Part shown: piece after piece, positions 31,992 through 40,308 of the stretch
Layout: each line of letters opens with the position of its first letter
Numbering within the stretch: the first letter of the stretch is position 1
NCBI GenBank assembly: GCA_947629575.1
Contig: CANREF010000001.1
Location: forward strand, 124,001 to 188,000
Length of the DNA: 64,000 bases
Direction: 5' to 3'
Origin: an uncultured Clostridia bacterium
GTDB lineage: Bacteria; Bacillota; Clostridia; Christensenellales; Borkfalkiaceae
Made by a program: the position numbers and the translations under genes
The notes under the pieces: model-generated
Told to the model about the DNA's origin: nothing
Database searches by the model: none
What the model saw: only the letters and a program-made list of their open reading frames with translations

Positions 31992-32896
31992 CGGATCTGA
32001 AGGTGAAACTCTGCGGGGTGGAACTCAAAAACCCCGTCATCCCCGCCTCGGGGACGTTCGGGTTCGGCAGAGAATTCAACGAACTCTACGATATTTCGGT
32101 GCTCGGCGCTGTCGCAACGAAGGGGCTCACCTTGGAGTCCCGCCTCGGCAACGGAACGCCCCGCATCGCCGAGAGCCGCGGGGTCATCCTCAACGCGGTG
32201 GGATTGCAGAATCCGGGCGTGGAGCGGTTCATCAAAGAGGACCTTGCCTTTTTGAGAGCTAAGACCCGCGTCATCGCGAACGTTGCGGGAAGCGAGGTGG
32301 GGGACTACGAAAAGATCTGCGCGCGGCTCGACGGGCTCGTCGATTTTGTCGAACTCAACATCTCCTGCCCCAATGTGAAGTGCGGCGGAATGGCGCTCGG
32401 CATCAAGCCCGAAAACGTCGAAAACGTCACACGGGTCGCAAAAAACGCGTTAAAAGCTACCCCGCTCATCGTAAAACTTTCCCCCAATGTGGAGAGTATC
32501 GCGGCGAACGCGCGGGCGGCGGAGAGAGGGGGCGCGGACTGCATTTCCCTCGTCAACACCTTCACGGGCATGGCGATCGACATCGAGCGGCGGCGGCCCG
32601 TGCTCGCCAACAACACGGGCGGCGTCTCGGGCGCGGGGATAAAACCCATCGCCGTGCGCATGGTGTATGAGGCCTCCCACGCGGTGGCGATCCCCGTCGT
32701 CGGCATGGGGGGGATCACCTGTGCGGAGGACGCCATCGAATTTATGATGGCGGGAGCGACCGCCGTGCAGGTGGGCACGCAGAATTTCACCGACGCGCTC
32801 GCCTGTCCCAAGATCATCGAGGGGCTTGCGGCGTGGTGCGTTTCCCACGGTGTGGAAAGAATTTCCGACCTCGTGGGCACGGTAAAAATGAATTGA
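31988..32896 (+). CDS. pyrD: Dihydroorotate dehydrogenase B, catalytic subunit (class 1B)
   Basis: A 302-residue FMN enzyme. It has KNPVIPASGTFGFG at the N-terminus, VELNISCPNVKCGG with the catalytic Cys of class 1B, NTFTGMAIDIERRRPVLANNTGGVSG, and VVGMGGITCAEDAIEFMMAGATAVQVGT at the FMN phosphate. It oxidises dihydroorotate to orotate with PyrK as its electron partner. Start overlaps the pyrK stop (ATGA). Confidence 0.96.
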   Translation: MTDLKVKLCGVELKNPVIPASGTFGFGREFNELYDISVLGAVATKGLTLESRLGNGTPRIAESRGVILNAVGLQNPGVERFIKEDLAFLRAKTRVIANVAGSEVGDYEKICARLDGLVDFVELNISCPNVKCGGMALGIKPENVENVTRVAKNALKATPLIVKLSPNVESIAANARAAERGGADCISLVNTFTGMAIDIERRRPVLANNTGGVSGAGIKPIAVRMVYEASHAVAIPVVGMGGITCAEDAIEFMMAGATAVQVGTQNFTDALACPKIIEGLAAWCVSHGVERISDLVGTVKMN

Positions 32897-32910
32897 ACAA
32901 GGGAGCGGCA

Positions 32911-33564
32911 ATGTTAGAGTACAAGAAAAACTTCATTCGTTTTATGGTGGAGAGCGGGGTGCTTTTGTTTGGCGAATTCACCCTGAAGAGCGGAAGGGTA
33001 GCGCCCTATTTCATCAACACGGGAAAATACGGAACGGGCAAACAGATCGCCCGCCTCGGGGAATACTATGCCGAGTGCTATCTCGCCCATAAAATAGAGG
33101 CGGATACCCTCGTAGGCCCTGCCTATAAGGGGATACCGCTCGCCGTTTCCACCGCTATCGCCCTTGCAAAGGACCACGGCGTGGACGTGGGTTACAGCTT
33201 CGACCGCAAGGAGATCAAGGACCACGGCGAGGGCGGGCTCTTTGTGGGGAAGCCCTTGAAAGACGGCGACAGAGTGTGTCTTATCGAGGACGTCATGACT
33301 TCGGGAAAGGCGCTTCGGGAGATCCTGCCCAAATTGCGGGAAGAGGCAAATGTGACCGTCACCGCGATGATCATCTCCGTAGACCGTCAGGAACGGGGCA
33401 CGGGCGAGAATTCCGCCGTGCAGGAAGCGTTGGAGGAATTCGGGGTGCACGTTCACGCCATCGTCACCATGGAGGACATCATCGAAGCCATTGAGGAGGG
33501 GGTCATCGAGGGCAGGGAATACCTTCCCGCGATGAAGGCCTACCGCGCCCGCTACGGCGCGTAA
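32911..33564 (+). CDS. pyrE: Orotate phosphoribosyltransferase
   Basis: A 217-residue PyrE. FTLKSGRVAPYFINTGKYGTG near the N-terminus, LVGPAYKGIPLAV, YSFDRKEIKDHGEGG and the PRPP loop VCLIEDVMTSGKAL are diagnostic. It attaches ribose phosphate to orotate, feeding PyrF. The start at 32911 has GGGAG upstream; an earlier in-frame Met falls within pyrD. Last gene of the pyr operon; carA and carB are not in the window. Confidence 0.95.
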   Translation: MLEYKKNFIRFMVESGVLLFGEFTLKSGRVAPYFINTGKYGTGKQIARLGEYYAECYLAHKIEADTLVGPAYKGIPLAVSTAIALAKDHGVDVGYSFDRKEIKDHGEGGLFVGKPLKDGDRVCLIEDVMTSGKALREILPKLREEANVTVTAMIISVDRQERGTGENSAVQEALEEFGVHVHAIVTMEDIIEAIEEGVIEGREYLPAMKAYRARYGA

Positions 33565-33750
33565 GAGTGCCCGCCCGCGTCATTCTGAGCCGAACAGCTG
33601 CATGAAAACCGAAAGCTGTCTTCGAAGAATCTCGCGGGAGATACATTTTGCTTCGGGCCACCCCCCCCTCGGCGCCCCTCATAGGGGAGCTGTCACCGCA
33701 GGTGACTGAGGGGTTTTCCGTCATCCCCCCAATGGAGGGGGGAGGGGCGA
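33565..33750. repeat. Repeat fragments after pyrE
   Basis: No gene. A GCGTCATTCTGAGCCG module with an 'AAGAATCTCG' end, CTGTCACCGCAGGTGACTGAGG and CCCCCCAATGGAGGGGGG fold-backs. Confidence 0.7.
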
Positions 33751-34437
33751 TCATTCCGTGAGCGTATTTGCGGCGAGTTCCACAAGGCGGTTGTGTTCCC
33801 GCGCTTTTTTCAAAACGGCGGGCGTCACCGTCTCGCCTGCGCTTGCGAGCGTCCCCTCTTCTGAAAAGACGGTCTTTTTCACCCGTTTTCCGAGCAGGTT
33901 CGTGCCCGAGAGGGGACGGGAGGGCATGAGATATTTGTGAACGGTATTTTCCGCACGCGGCGGAGACGGAGGGGCTTCCGTCTCTTTTTTTACGGTACGT
34001 TTGGTATTTTTCTGTACATTTTTCCTGTGCGCGGCGGGTTTTTGCTTTGCGTTTTCATACACGATGATCGCCTCGTCCGCGGCGATCGTTTCGGCGGGAA
34101 AGACCGCACATCCGCCGTTTTTGTACACGAAGAGGAGTTTGTTCTCGGGATCGAACTCGCCCGCGCCGCCCAAAAAATTTCCGCAACGGTCGAAGACCCC
34201 CTTTCCTATGGGGGAGGGAATGCCGACGGGCGTTTTCGAACGGGCGGAAGCGATCACCGCGTCGCCGATCCCCGCGATCGCCTGCGCGGGGACAAAGAAC
34301 TCCTCTTCTTCGCCGTCCACACAGGCGAGGCAGGAAAGTTTGTCGAAATTTTTACATACGTATGCGCATTTTACGTACCCGAGCGCCTCTCCCGCGGGGG
34401 AGAGCACGGGTTTTCCGGGAAGTTTGGAAAGCTCCAT
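33751..34437 (-). CDS. PRC-barrel domain protein
   Basis: A 228-residue protein. Two PRC-barrel-like segments are seen: residues about 1-60 (LPGKPVLSPAGEALGYVK, FFVPAQAIAGIGDAVI) and about 70-130 (PVGIPSPIGKGVFDRCGNFLGG, AVFPAETIAADEAIIVYE). A Lys/Pro-rich linker and a C-terminal segment VLKKAREHNRLVELAANTLTE follow. PRC barrels bind RNA or protein partners (RimM, YlmC); the role here is unknown. The ATG at 34435-34437 has no strong ribosome site (GAGGTGTG is close). Divergent from gapA. Confidence 0.7.
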   Translation of the reverse strand: MELSKLPGKPVLSPAGEALGYVKCAYVCKNFDKLSCLACVDGEEEEFFVPAQAIAGIGDAVIASARSKTPVGIPSPIGKGVFDRCGNFLGGAGEFDPENKLLFVYKNGGCAVFPAETIAADEAIIVYENAKQKPAAHRKNVQKNTKRTVKKETEAPPSPPRAENTVHKYLMPSRPLSGTNLLGKRVKKTVFSEEGTLASAGETVTPAVLKKAREHNRLVELAANTLTE

Positions 34438-34555
34438 TTTTCACACCTCGGTCTCAAAATATGCTCCACGCCTGCGCGTTTTCCGCAGAGGGAAGGGGGA
34501 TCGTGGGGAAATTTGTCGAAGGTGGAATTGTCCATAGAAATATTTTCCAAAATCA

Positions 34556-34584
34556 TTGACGAACGGAAAAAAGTGTGCTAAAAT
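34556..34584 (+). promoter_or_regulatory. Promoter of gapA
   Basis: TTGACG (34556-34561), 17-base spacer, TAAAAT (34579-34584). Confidence 0.8.
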
Positions 34585-34643
34585 GATATTTGAAAAAATA
34601 CGGCTCTGCGGAAAGCGGGGTCGGTATCGGAGGATTTTTTATC

Positions 34644-35669
34644 ATGGCAAATGTAAGAGTTGCAATCAATGGCTTCGGCCGTATCGGCCGCCTCGCGTTC
34701 CGCCAGATGTTCGGTGCGGAAGGGTATGAGATCGTTGCGATCAACGACCTTACGAGCCCCACCATGCTCGCCCATCTTTTGAAGTACGATTCCGCGCAGG
34801 GCAGATACGAACATGCGGACACCGTTACCGCCGATGACGAAGCGGGCACGATCACCGTCTGCGGCAAGACTATCACCATTTACAAGGAAAAAGACGCGGT
34901 CAATCTTCCTTGGAAAGAGATCGGCGTGGACGTTGTTCTCGAATGCACGGGCTTCTACACCTCCAAGGCGAAGAGCCAGGCGCACATCGACGCAGGCGCA
35001 AAGAAGGTCATCATCTCCGCTCCCGCGGGCAGCGACCTTCCCACCATTGTGTATGGCGTCAACGAGAAGACATTGAAGGCAACGGATACGATCATCTCCG
35101 CCGCTTCCTGCACCACCAACTGCCTTGCGCCCATGGCGTATGCGCTCAACAACGCCTATCCCATCGTGAGCGGCATCATGACGACCGTCCATGCCTTCAC
35201 GGGCGATCAGATGGTTCTCGACGGCCCGCACAGAAAGGGCGATCTGAGAAGAGCGAGAGCCGCGGCTGTCAACATCGTTCCCAATTCCACGGGCGCAGCC
35301 AAGGCGATCGGGCTCGTCATTCCCGAACTCAACGGCAAACTCATCGGCAGCGCACAGCGCGTTCCCGTTCCCACCGGCTCTACCACCATTCTCGTGGCAG
35401 TCGTCAAGGGCAAGGAAGTCACCAAGGAGAGCATCAATAAGGCAATGAAAGCCGCGGCGTCCGCATCCTTCGGCTACACCGAGGAACAGCTCGTCTCCTC
35501 CGACATCATCGGCGAGACCCACGGCTCTATCTTCGACGCAACTCAGACAATGGTCACCAAGATCGACGACGAGACCTATCAGGTACAGGTCGTCGCTTGG
35601 TACGACAACGAGAATTCCTACACTTCGCAGATGGTCCGCACGATCAAGTACTTTGCGGAACTCAACTAA
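34644..35669 (+). CDS. gapA: Glyceraldehyde-3-phosphate dehydrogenase, type I
   Basis: A 341-residue glycolytic [23 protein letters not shown] is the NAD loop, [13 protein letters not shown] holds the catalytic Cys, and [25 protein letters not shown] and [18 protein letters not shown] complete the family pattern. The start at 34644 is preferred over a Met 18 codons earlier because GGAGG lies upstream and the N-terminus fits. It is a single-gene unit with its own promoter and terminator; pgk and tpi are not adjacent. Confidence 0.97.
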   Translation: MANVRVAINGFGRIGRLAFRQMFGAEGYEIVAINDLTSPTMLAHLLKYDSAQGRYEHADTVTADDEAGTITVCGKTITIYKEKDAVNLPWKEIGVDVVLECTGFYTSKAKSQAHIDAGAKKVIISAPAGSDLPTIVYGVNEKTLKATDTIISAASCTTNCLAPMAYALNNAYPIVSGIMTTVHAFTGDQMVLDGPHRKGDLRRARAAAVNIVPNSTGAAKAIGLVIPELNGKLIGSAQRVPVPTGSTTILVAVVKGKEVTKESINKAMKAAASASFGYTEEQLVSSDIIGETHGSIFDATQTMVTKIDDETYQVQVVAWYDNENSYTSQMVRTIKYFAELN

Positions 35670-35683
35670 CCGAAACCCACAAC

Positions 35684-35714
35684 AAAAAACGCTTCCCTCG
35701 GGAAGCGTTTTTTC
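35684..35714 (+). terminator. Terminator of gapA
   Basis: Thirteen-base arms AAAAAACGCTTCC and GGAAGCGTTTTTT, loop CTCG. Confidence 0.92.
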
Positions 35715-35729
35715 GTTGGATGAAGAGGG

Positions 35730-35933
35730 TTATTTTATGAGTTCGTCGAGCGAAACTTCATACAGCTGCGCAAGTTTGATAAAATTCTGCAAGGTGGGCA
35801 CGGTCAACCCTTTTTCATAGGCATGGTAAGATTGATAGGTGATCCCGAGTTTCGCCGCTACCTCTTTGAGGGTAAAGTGATATTGCTCTCTCAGCTGTCT
35901 CAGATTGACAGATAAATGATAAAGTTCCTGCAT
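35730..35933 (-). CDS. Small XRE-family regulator
   Basis: A 67-residue helix-turn-helix protein with no other domain. LRQLREQYHFTLKEVAAKLGITYQSYHAYEKGLTVPTLQNFIKLAQLYEVSLDELI covers the full five-helix XRE fold. The start at 35931-35933 has GAGGAG upstream; a longer frame reads into the operator region. It is divergent from a large surface lipoprotein gene, and two copies of a 13-base palindrome lie between them. It probably binds these sites and controls the lipoprotein gene and possibly itself. Confidence 0.88.
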   Translation of the reverse strand: MQELYHLSVNLRQLREQYHFTLKEVAAKLGITYQSYHAYEKGLTVPTLQNFIKLAQLYEVSLDELIK

Positions 35934-35949
35934 TTTTCTCCTCGAACAC

Positions 35950-36003
35950 TTGACATTATGCAGTTTGAAACTGTATAATGGAAATAAATTCAGTTTGAAA
36001 CTG
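35950..36003 (+). promoter_or_regulatory. Promoter with two palindromic operators (BspA-like gene)
   Basis: TTGACA (35950-35955), 18-base spacer, TATAAT (35974-35979). The palindrome CAGTTTGAAACTG occurs at 35961-35973, filling the spacer, and again at 35991-36003, near the expected start site. Centres are 30 bases apart, about three helical turns. Confidence 0.85.
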
Positions 36004-36025
36004 AAATCACAAAAAGGAGAAAACA

Positions 36026-39000
36026 ATGAAACGCAAATTTTTGACGGTGTTTTTGGCTGTCATGGCGACGCTTTGCATGGTGTTCGCCCTCTCCGCATGC
36101 GATCTGTTCGGCAGCGGCGGAAAAAGCACGGGAAGCGGCACGGGAAACAACGGCACGCAAACCGAACAGGGCGGCAATACGCAAAAGCCCGACGAGGGCG
36201 GACAGGGCAGCACTGAGCCCGAGAAGAAGGAATTCACCGTGACCTTCAACGCCAACGGCGGCGAGTTTGAGGACGGAAAGAGCGCCTTTTCGGTGTCGGT
36301 GAAGGAGAACGAAACTCTGTCCCTTCCCGAAGAGCCGACGCGCGATAAGTACGAGTTCGTGCAGTGGTGCACGGACAGTTCTTTGGAGACGGCGTGGGAC
36401 TTTTCCACACCCGTGACAAGGGCAATGACCCTCTATGCCGATTGGAAGGCGCTCGTGACCGAGTTCGATGTGACCTTCATTCTCAACTATGAGGGGGCGG
36501 AAAACGTCGTCCGCTCCACGGAGAACGGGCTCGTGACATTTATCCCCGAGCGGGCGGACTATGTGTTCAACGGTTGGTGGCTGAGCGACGGGCTCACCGA
36601 GAGCGGGGAATACATATTATCGCAGAAATGGGACACCGCCGAACCCGTCACCGAGGCGGGCTTGCGGCTCGTGGCGGAATGGGTGGAGAAGGCCACCGTC
36701 TCCATGCAGCTTCCAGCGCCCTCCGTTACGATCAACGAGGCAGTGTTCTCGTGGGAAGCGATCGCGGGGGCGAAGGAGTACGATATCCGCGTCTATAAGG
36801 CGGGCAGTAACACCGAGGAGACCAAGGACCGCACGGACGGCACGACTTGGACCTTCCCGAGCGGTTTCGACGCGGGCTACTACACGGTGAAGATCAGAGC
36901 GCTCGGCGACGGCATGACGACCGTCAACTCGGCATTCGTCTCCAAGAGCTATGGGCACTTGATCTTGAGCAAGATCTCCGAGATCAACTTCGATATTTCC
37001 ACTTCCATTCTCACCTGGACGGCGGTGCGCAAGGCAACTTCCTATGTGCTGTATATCGACAGCGTGGAGACGGAGACCCTCTCCTATACCTCGTTCGATA
37101 TGTCCGCCTACGAGGCGGGGAGCTATTACGTTCAGATCATTGCCAAAAGGGACGGCTACGAATCCTCCACAACGAGCAAAACAGTCGAGAAGAAACGGCT
37201 GAAAACGCCCGAGACGAAGGTGACCTTCGATAACAAGGTCAGCTCTCAATGTACCGTTACATGGGAGCCCGTCGCCCATGCGGACACCTACATCCTTACC
37301 CTCAACGGCGTGGAGCACCGCTTCACGGACGAAACATCCTACACCTTTGACCGCTTCGGCGATTGGGGAGAAGAGCAGATGATCTCCATTACAGTGTCTG
37401 CCTTCGATAGTTATGCGGACTATGCCGTCTCCAATCCCTTTACGGCGGAGACGGAGCAGGTCAACGTCATGGTGAAAGCGACGGAGGGCGGCACTGCTGC
37501 GCTCGAAAACGGCGATGTCTGTGGGAAATTTCCATTCGGAAAAGAGATGTCGGTTGTAGCGACCACCAACATAGGCTACACTTGGGTTGGTTGGTATCGA
37601 GGAAAAGAAGAAGTCACGACTGAGCTTTCTTTCCAATTCACCAAGGAGGAAGAAAATGTTTCTTACGAAGCACGGTGGAGCAAGGTGACCTTGACAGTGA
37701 ACGATTCCTTGGCGGGTAGTGTTACGCAGCTCAACGCCACTTACAAAGTCGGCGATGAAGTGACGCTTACCGCTACGACGAACAAGGGCTATACCTTCAT
37801 CGGTTGGTATCAAGGCGAGCAAGAAGTTTCCACCGAGCTTACTCTCCAATTCACCATGGGGAAAGGGAATGTCGCTTATGAAGCACGGTGGAAAATGGAT
37901 TCGTCTATGAAGAATTTCATATTTACCTCCACTCAAACCAATTGTTCGGTCACGGGTGTAAAAAATCCGAATGCTACACGGCTTACGGTCCCTGATTATG
38001 TCACTTCTATCGCGCAAGGCGCTCTCAAGGACTGCAGCTCTCTTCAAAGCCTCACGATCCCCTTTGTAGGGGAAAGCAGAAAGACGGCAAAGAATACCTA
38101 TCAATATCCATTTGGCTATATTTTCGGAACTTCGAGTTTCTCCGGCACTTCGGCTGTGAAGCAATCCTATTATGGTAATAGCACAAGTAGCACTACTTAC
38201 ACTACCTATTATATCCCCAATTCCTTGAAGAGCGTTACGATAACAGGGGGAGAGATCCTTTATGGGGCGTTCTCTTATTGCGACAGGTTGACGGAAGTTA
38301 CGATCGGGAACGGCGTGACGTCGATTGAGAGTGACGCATTCAGCGGTTGCAGCAGGTTGACATCGATCCGTATTTCCGACAGCATGACCTCGATTGGATA
38401 TGATGCGTTCAGTGGCACTGCTTACTATAACAGCAATGACAACTGGGATAAAGCGGGAGTTCTCTACATCGACCATCATTTGATTGCGGCAAGGAGTACG
38501 ATTGAGGGGAGCTATTCCATTCGTACTAGCGCAAAGACAATAGCAGAAAAAGCATTCTATAATTGCAGTGGGTTGACGGAAATCACGATTCCCGACAGTG
38601 TGACCTCGATCGGAGATTATGCGTTCTATAATTGTAGCAAGTTGAAAAGTGTATCGTTTGGTAATAATAGCAAACTGACCTCGATCGGGGATCGGGCGTT
38701 CGCTTATTGCAGCGGGTTGACGGGAGAATTGAAGATTCCCGACAGCGTGACCTCGATCGGAGATTATGCGTTCTATCATTGCAGCGGGTTGACGGGAGAA
38801 TTGAAGATTCCCGACAGCGTGACCTCGATCGGGGATCGGGCGTTCGCTTATTGCAGCGGGTTGACGGGAGAATTGAAGATTCCCGACATCGTGACCTCGA
38901 TCGGAGATTATGCGTTCTATCATTGCAGCGGGTTGACGGGAGAATTGAAGATTCCCGACAGCGTGACCTCGATCGGAGATTATGCGTTCTGTGATTGCAG

Positions 39001-39685
39001 CGGGTTGACGGAAATCACCATTCCGAGAAGCGTGACCTCAATCGGAAGTAGTGCGTTCTATGGCTGTAGCGAGATCAAAAAAGTTCATATTACCGATCTT
39101 TCTGCATGGTGCAATATTTCATTTGGAAGTGATTCAAATCCGCTTTACTATGCACATCATTTATATATGGACGGGGAGGAGGTCATAAAGTTGGAGATTC
39201 CCAACGGTGTAACCTCGATCGGAGATTATGCGTTCGATGGTTGCAGTGGGTTGACGGAAATCACGATTCCCGACAGTGTGACCAAGATCGGAAATTATGC
39301 GTTCAAGGATTGTATCGGATTGACTTCAATCGACATACCGAACAGTGTGACCTCGATCGGAAGCTGGGCGTTCTATAAGTGCAGCGGGTTGACGAAAATC
39401 ACGATCCCCGACAGCGTGACCTCGATCGGAAGCTGGGCGTTCTGTGATTGCAGCGGGTTGACGGAAATCACGATTCCCGACAGCGTGATCTGGATTGGTG
39501 CGAGTGCGTTCTGTGATTGCAGCGGACTCAAAAAAGTATATTTTGAAAACCCAAACGGGTGGAAGGTAAATTATTATACCGGTCCGTCAAACGTCAAATC
39601 TGTTTCGGGGCTTGAAGATCCTGCGACGGCGGCAGAATATTTGAGAAACACTTATCGCAATTATTATTGGCGTCGGTATAACTAA
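36026..39685 (+). CDS. BspA-like leucine-rich-repeat surface lipoprotein
   Basis: A 1219-residue secreted protein. Residues 1-25 are a lipoprotein signal ending ALSAC. A Gly/Ser/Thr linker leads to InlB/Listeria-Bacteroides repeats (VTFNANGGEFEDG, LYADW), fibronectin-type-III-like segments (about 225-480), more InlB-like repeats (YTWVGWYRGKEEV, YTFIGWYQGEQEV) and, from about 640 to 1170, at least 15 BspA-type LRR_5 repeats (VTSIGDYAFYHCSGL). Such proteins bind host or microbial surfaces. Five repeats between 38.67 and 38.99 kb are nearly identical at the DNA level (72-base unit). AAAAGGAG precedes the ATG. Controlled by the divergent XRE protein, inferred from the operators. Confidence 0.9.
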   Translation: MKRKFLTVFLAVMATLCMVFALSACDLFGSGGKSTGSGTGNNGTQTEQGGNTQKPDEGGQGSTEPEKKEFTVTFNANGGEFEDGKSAFSVSVKENETLSLPEEPTRDKYEFVQWCTDSSLETAWDFSTPVTRAMTLYADWKALVTEFDVTFILNYEGAENVVRSTENGLVTFIPERADYVFNGWWLSDGLTESGEYILSQKWDTAEPVTEAGLRLVAEWVEKATVSMQLPAPSVTINEAVFSWEAIAGAKEYDIRVYKAGSNTEETKDRTDGTTWTFPSGFDAGYYTVKIRALGDGMTTVNSAFVSKSYGHLILSKISEINFDISTSILTWTAVRKATSYVLYIDSVETETLSYTSFDMSAYEAGSYYVQIIAKRDGYESSTTSKTVEKKRLKTPETKVTFDNKVSSQCTVTWEPVAHADTYILTLNGVEHRFTDETSYTFDRFGDWGEEQMISITVSAFDSYADYAVSNPFTAETEQVNVMVKATEGGTAALENGDVCGKFPFGKEMSVVATTNIGYTWVGWYRGKEEVTTELSFQFTKEEENVSYEARWSKVTLTVNDSLAGSVTQLNATYKVGDEVTLTATTNKGYTFIGWYQGEQEVSTELTLQFTMGKGNVAYEARWKMDSSMKNFIFTSTQTNCSVTGVKNPNATRLTVPDYVTSIAQGALKDCSSLQSLTIPFVGESRKTAKNTYQYPFGYIFGTSSFSGTSAVKQSYYGNSTSSTTYTTYYIPNSLKSVTITGGEILYGAFSYCDRLTEVTIGNGVTSIESDAFSGCSRLTSIRISDSMTSIGYDAFSGTAYYNSNDNWDKAGVLYIDHHLIAARSTIEGSYSIRTSAKTIAEKAFYNCSGLTEITIPDSVTSIGDYAFYNCSKLKSVSFGNNSKLTSIGDRAFAYCSGLTGELKIPDSVTSIGDYAFYHCSGLTGELKIPDSVTSIGDRAFAYCSGLTGELKIPDIVTSIGDYAFYHCSGLTGELKIPDSVTSIGDYAFCDCSGLTEITIPRSVTSIGSSAFYGCSEIKKVHITDLSAWCNISFGSDSNPLYYAHHLYMDGEEVIKLEIPNGVTSIGDYAFDGCSGLTEITIPDSVTKIGNYAFKDCIGLTSIDIPNSVTSIGSWAFYKCSGLTKITIPDSVTSIGSWAFCDCSGLTEITIPDSVIWIGASAFCDCSGLKKVYFENPNGWKVNYYTGPSNVKSVSGLEDPATAAEYLRNTYRNYYWRRYN
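38678..38995 (+). repeat. Near-identical 72-bp tandem repeats inside the LRR gene
   Basis: About four and a half units of 24 codons encode alternating GDRAFAYCSGLTGELKIPDS and GDYAFYHCSGLTGELKIPDS. They differ at few bases, unlike the flanking 69-base repeats, so they look recently amplified. Confidence 0.85.
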
Positions 39686-39701
39686 ATAAACAAAAGCAAG
39701 A

Positions 39702-39729
39702 GCGCCGCGGGGCAGTCGCCCCGCGGCGC
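39702..39729. terminator. Bidirectional terminator between the LRR gene and mazF
   Basis: Arms GCGCCGCGGGGC (39702-39713) and GCCCCGCGGCGC (39718-39729), loop AGTC. Only weak T-runs on each side. Confidence 0.75.
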
Positions 39730-39734
39730 AAACT

Positions 39735-40091
39735 TTATTGCCTCTGTCTGTCGTCGAACCCGAGGCTTATGAGGATGGCACGGTTGACGCGCGACATCGT
39801 GGAGGGGGGGAGTTCCCCGATGCGCGACATCAACCGCTTTTTGTCGATCGTCCTGATCTGTTCGAGCAGGATAACGGAATCCTTTGCGAGCCCGAACGCT
39901 TGCGGCAGTTCGATGTGCGTGGGCAGCCGCGCCTTGTGGATCTTGCTCGTGACGGCAGCCGCGATCACGGTAGGGGAATATTTATTGCCCGTGTCATTTT
40001 GCACCACAAGCACGGGGCGCACGCCCCCCTGCTCGCTTCCGACGACGGGAGAGAGATCTGCATAATAGAGTTCTCCGCGTTTCACATCCAT
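39735..40091 (-). CDS. mazF: MazF/PemK-type endoribonuclease toxin, without adjacent antitoxin
   Basis: A 118-residue EndoA/MazF protein. [33 protein letters not shown] holds the conserved GSEQGGxRPV with the catalytic Arg; [21 protein letters not shown] holds the catalytic Thr/Ser; [15 protein letters not shown] is the third block. Family members cut mRNA at short motifs. In Bacillus the CopG-like antitoxin precedes the toxin with overlap. Here the 200 bases upstream on this strand contain no antitoxin-like frame, and plsX is divergent. Confidence 0.92.
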   Translation of the reverse strand: MDVKRGELYYADLSPVVGSEQGGVRPVLVVQNDTGNKYSPTVIAAAVTSKIHKARLPTHIELPQAFGLAKDSVILLEQIRTIDKKRLMSRIGELPPSTMSRVNRAILISLGFDDRQRQ

Positions 40092-40238
40092 ACGCTACCT
40101 TCTTTTGTGGGCATCCCCTCGTTACTATTTTATGTAGCGTGAAAGGCTTTTGCCCACTGCTCCCGTATTTTCGACCCTTCCGCGCTTTTTTATACCTTGC
40201 GCGCGGGACTACTTTTTTGAGAAAGGGCAGAGAATCAA

Positions 40239-40267
40239 TTGTCTTTTCTTCCAAAGTTTGCTATAAT
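40239..40267 (+). promoter_or_regulatory. Promoter of plsX-rnc-smc
   Basis: TTGTCT (40239-40244), 17-base spacer, TATAAT (40262-40267). No FapR-like operator was seen. Confidence 0.75.
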
Positions 40268-40308
40268 ACCTACGTATACGCAAATCTTCCCGCAAGGAGA
40301 GGGATTTT

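Noticed and set aside
36617-38923. A 768-codon open frame antisense to the BspA-like gene
   Set aside because: Shadow of the LRR gene: it repeats because the sense repeats do; no domain, no ribosome site.
38560-39530. Possible CRISPR-like array from regular DNA repeats
   Set aside because: The repeats are in frame, encode LRR_5 units, have no unique spacers, and no cas genes are near.
39994-40254. 86-codon minus-strand frame upstream of mazF as the missing antitoxin
   Set aside because: Basic, Arg/Lys-rich, overlaps the mazF start in another frame and the plsX promoter region; nothing like CopG or AbrB.
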